Positions 62,846 through 64,000 of a DNA stretch of 64,000 nucleotides are shown here, one piece after another. How positions within the stretch are numbered: the stretch's first letter is position 1; each line of letters begins with the position of its first letter. The DNA is from Methylopila sp. Yamaguchi (GTDB lineage: Bacteria > Pseudomonadota > Alphaproteobacteria > Rhizobiales > Methylopilaceae). Both the position numbers and the translations under genes were made by a program. A model generated the notes under the pieces. It worked only from the letters and a program-made list of their open reading frames with translations, searched no databases and was not told the DNA's origin. The stretch covers positions 21,776 to 85,775 of the forward strand of contig NZ_BAUX01000020.1 in assembly GCF_002897035.1 (NCBI RefSeq), given 5' to 3'.

Positions 62846-63847
62846 TTAGACGCCATGGCGCGCGCGGAACCAAGGCACGAACGCCGCGACGCCGCCCTCG
62901 AGTGAGGTGGTCGGGAACCAGCCGAGGTCGCGTGTGGTCGCCGTGATGTCGGCGAAGGTGTCCTTCACGTCGCCGGGCTGCATCGGCTCGAAGACCCGTA
63001 CCGCTTCGCGGCCGCAGGCGGCCTCGATCAGCTCGATCAGCCTGAGGAGCTTCTCGGAGCGGCTGTTGCCGAGGTTGTAGAGGCTGTGCGGGCCGCGGCT
63101 GCCGCCGGGCTTCGGCGCGCCGTCATCCGGGGGAGGGCGGTCGAGCGCCGCGAGCACGCCGGCGACGATGTCGTCGACATAGGTGAAGTCGCGCCGCATG
63201 TCGCCGCCGTTGAACACGCGGATCGGTCGCCCGGCGAGGATCGCGTCGGTGAACAGCCAGACCGCCATGTCCGGCCGTCCCCAGGGGCCGTAGACGGTGA
63301 AGAAGCGGAGGCCCGTGAGCGGCAGACGGTAGAGGTGAGCGTAGGTTTCGCTCATCAACTCGTCCGCCCGCTTCGTCGCAGCGTAAAGCGAGACCGGATG
63401 GTCAACGGGGGCGCCGACCGAGAAGGGCAGTGCGTCGTTGCCGCCGTAGACGGAGGACGACGAGGCGTAGACGAGGTGTGCGACCTGAAGCCGGCGGCCG
63501 AGCTCGAGCAGGTTCAGATGGCCGACGAGATTGGAGCGGGCGTAGGCTCGCGGGTTTTCGATCGAGTAGCGAACGCCGGCCTGCGCCGCGAGATGGACGA
63601 TGCGCTCAACTGGCTGAGCTTCCAGGCCGCGGTCCACGGCGACGTGGTCCGCGATGTCCGCCTCGACGAAACGGAAGCGATCTGCGCCGGGCGCCAGCGC
63701 GAGCGCCGCAAGACGGTCGCGCTTCAGTTGCGGCGGATAGTAGGGGTTAAGGTCGTCAAGGCCGACGACCTCTTCGCCGCGAGCCAGCAGAGCGCGCGTG
63801 ACATGGTGGCCGATGAACCCGGCGGCGCCGGTGACAAGGATTGCCAT
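62846..63847 (-). CDS. NAD-dependent sugar epimerase (UDP-glucuronate 4-epimerase-like)
   Basis: 333 residues, extended short-chain dehydrogenase. NAD motif TGAAGFIGHHVTRALL, Ser in ASSSSVYGG and catalytic YAATK. The pattern PYSIENP-like and RFFTVYGPWGRPDMA with MQPGDVKDTFADI fits UDP-glucuronate/UDP-galacturonate 4-epimerases used in surface polysaccharides. It is divergent from whatever begins at the right edge. Confidence 0.9.
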   Translation of the reverse strand: MAILVTGAAGFIGHHVTRALLARGEEVVGLDDLNPYYPPQLKRDRLAALALAPGADRFRFVEADIADHVAVDRGLEAQPVERIVHLAAQAGVRYSIENPRAYARSNLVGHLNLLELGRRLQVAHLVYASSSSVYGGNDALPFSVGAPVDHPVSLYAATKRADELMSETYAHLYRLPLTGLRFFTVYGPWGRPDMAVWLFTDAILAGRPIRVFNGGDMRRDFTYVDDIVAGVLAALDRPPPDDGAPKPGGSRGPHSLYNLGNSRSEKLLRLIELIEAACGREAVRVFEPMQPGDVKDTFADITATTRDLGWFPTTSLEGGVAAFVPWFRARHGV

Positions 63848-63949
63848 GGGCGGATCGGATGCTCCTCAGTCCGGCTCGAGCGGCGGCGGATCGCCCCCAA
63901 GCGGCCAGATCGTCTGAGGCGGCTGTAAAGGGATGGGCCTCGCCCCGCA

Positions 63950-64000
63950 ATGAACTTTGCGGCAGGGCGCTTTTTGTTTGGCGTGGCGCTGGGCGTCGGG
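63950..64000 (+). CDS. possible start of a membrane or exported protein (truncated by window)
   Basis: An ATG at 63950 opens 17 codons (NFAAGRFLFGVALGVG) with a hydrophobic character typical of a first membrane helix or signal peptide, running off the window. The ribosome site is weak (AAAGGGA is too far upstream), so this may be spurious. Confidence 0.3.
   Translation, partial: MNFAAGRFLFGVALGVG

Overview
The window is a very GC-rich chromosomal stretch, almost fully coding, with GTG starts, ATGA/GTGA gene overlaps and small GTCATCCC-type palindromes between genes. Gene content (N,N-dimethylformamidase, Nit1C nitrilase cluster, Urt transporter, AmiC/AmiR amidase control, TorF-type porin) suggests an alphaproteobacterium of the Hyphomicrobiales (Rhizobiales), perhaps a methylotroph. 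That placement is inference. I see no tRNA, rRNA, insertion sequence, phage gene or CRISPR array.

Layout. 1-986: the end of a KefB-like K+ efflux protein and a small DUF2934 protein. 964-10480: a Nit1C cluster (nitrilase, radical SAM, GNAT, AIR-synthase-like, glycosyltransferase, two small 'nitrogen starvation response' proteins, flavoprotein). It is extended by an LnmK/Pnap_2097-type hot-dog protein and lies divergent from a MocR-type regulator. A near-consensus sigma-54 promoter and a perfect inverted repeat sit in the divergent gap. 10514-13187: a tandem nitrilase-fold protein whose second domain has lost its cysteine, and an outer-membrane porin. 13438-23697: dimethylformamidase dmfA1-dmfA2 followed by a Rieske-like protein with broken metal sites, a Sel1-repeat protein and an unknown protein, then urtABCDE. 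24027-31640: an unknown small protein, then a forward run of NarL-type response regulator, hybrid histidine kinase, a UrtA/AmiC-fold protein without signal peptide, a MoxR-type AAA+ ATPase and a von Willebrand A protein.

31767-41113 is a single leftward run: amiC, amiR, leader RNA, amiE, MetX-like hydrolase, ureE, ureF, ureAB (fused), ureC, ureG, ureD. 41327-44552 holds an M20 amidohydrolase and two choline-kinase-like proteins. 44713-56067 is a type II secretion system split into a leftward arm (gspE, L, M, C-like) and a rightward arm (gspD, O, F, G, H, I, J, K). 56280-64000 is housekeeping: TerC, phospholipase D, endonuclease/phosphatase-fold protein, NUDIX, alcohol dehydrogenase, diguanylate cyclase, NAD-dependent epimerase and perhaps the first codons of one more gene.

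Working model (inference): positions 1-44 kb form a scavenging island for small organic nitrogen. The porin and Urt system import short amides or urea. Dimethylformamidase, AmiE, the nitrilases and urease release ammonia and C1 products. The strongest new signal is a 20-21 bp CTAG-centred operator, CATCTAGATG preceded one helical turn away by a second CTAG-like half-site. It occurs upstream of the porin, dmfA1, urtA and an unknown 121-aa gene, and the adjacent NarL-type regulator is its obvious candidate reader. The amidase-urease run has separate control by AmiC/AmiR antitermination, with a terminator and an ANTAR-like hexaloop hairpin in the amiE leader.
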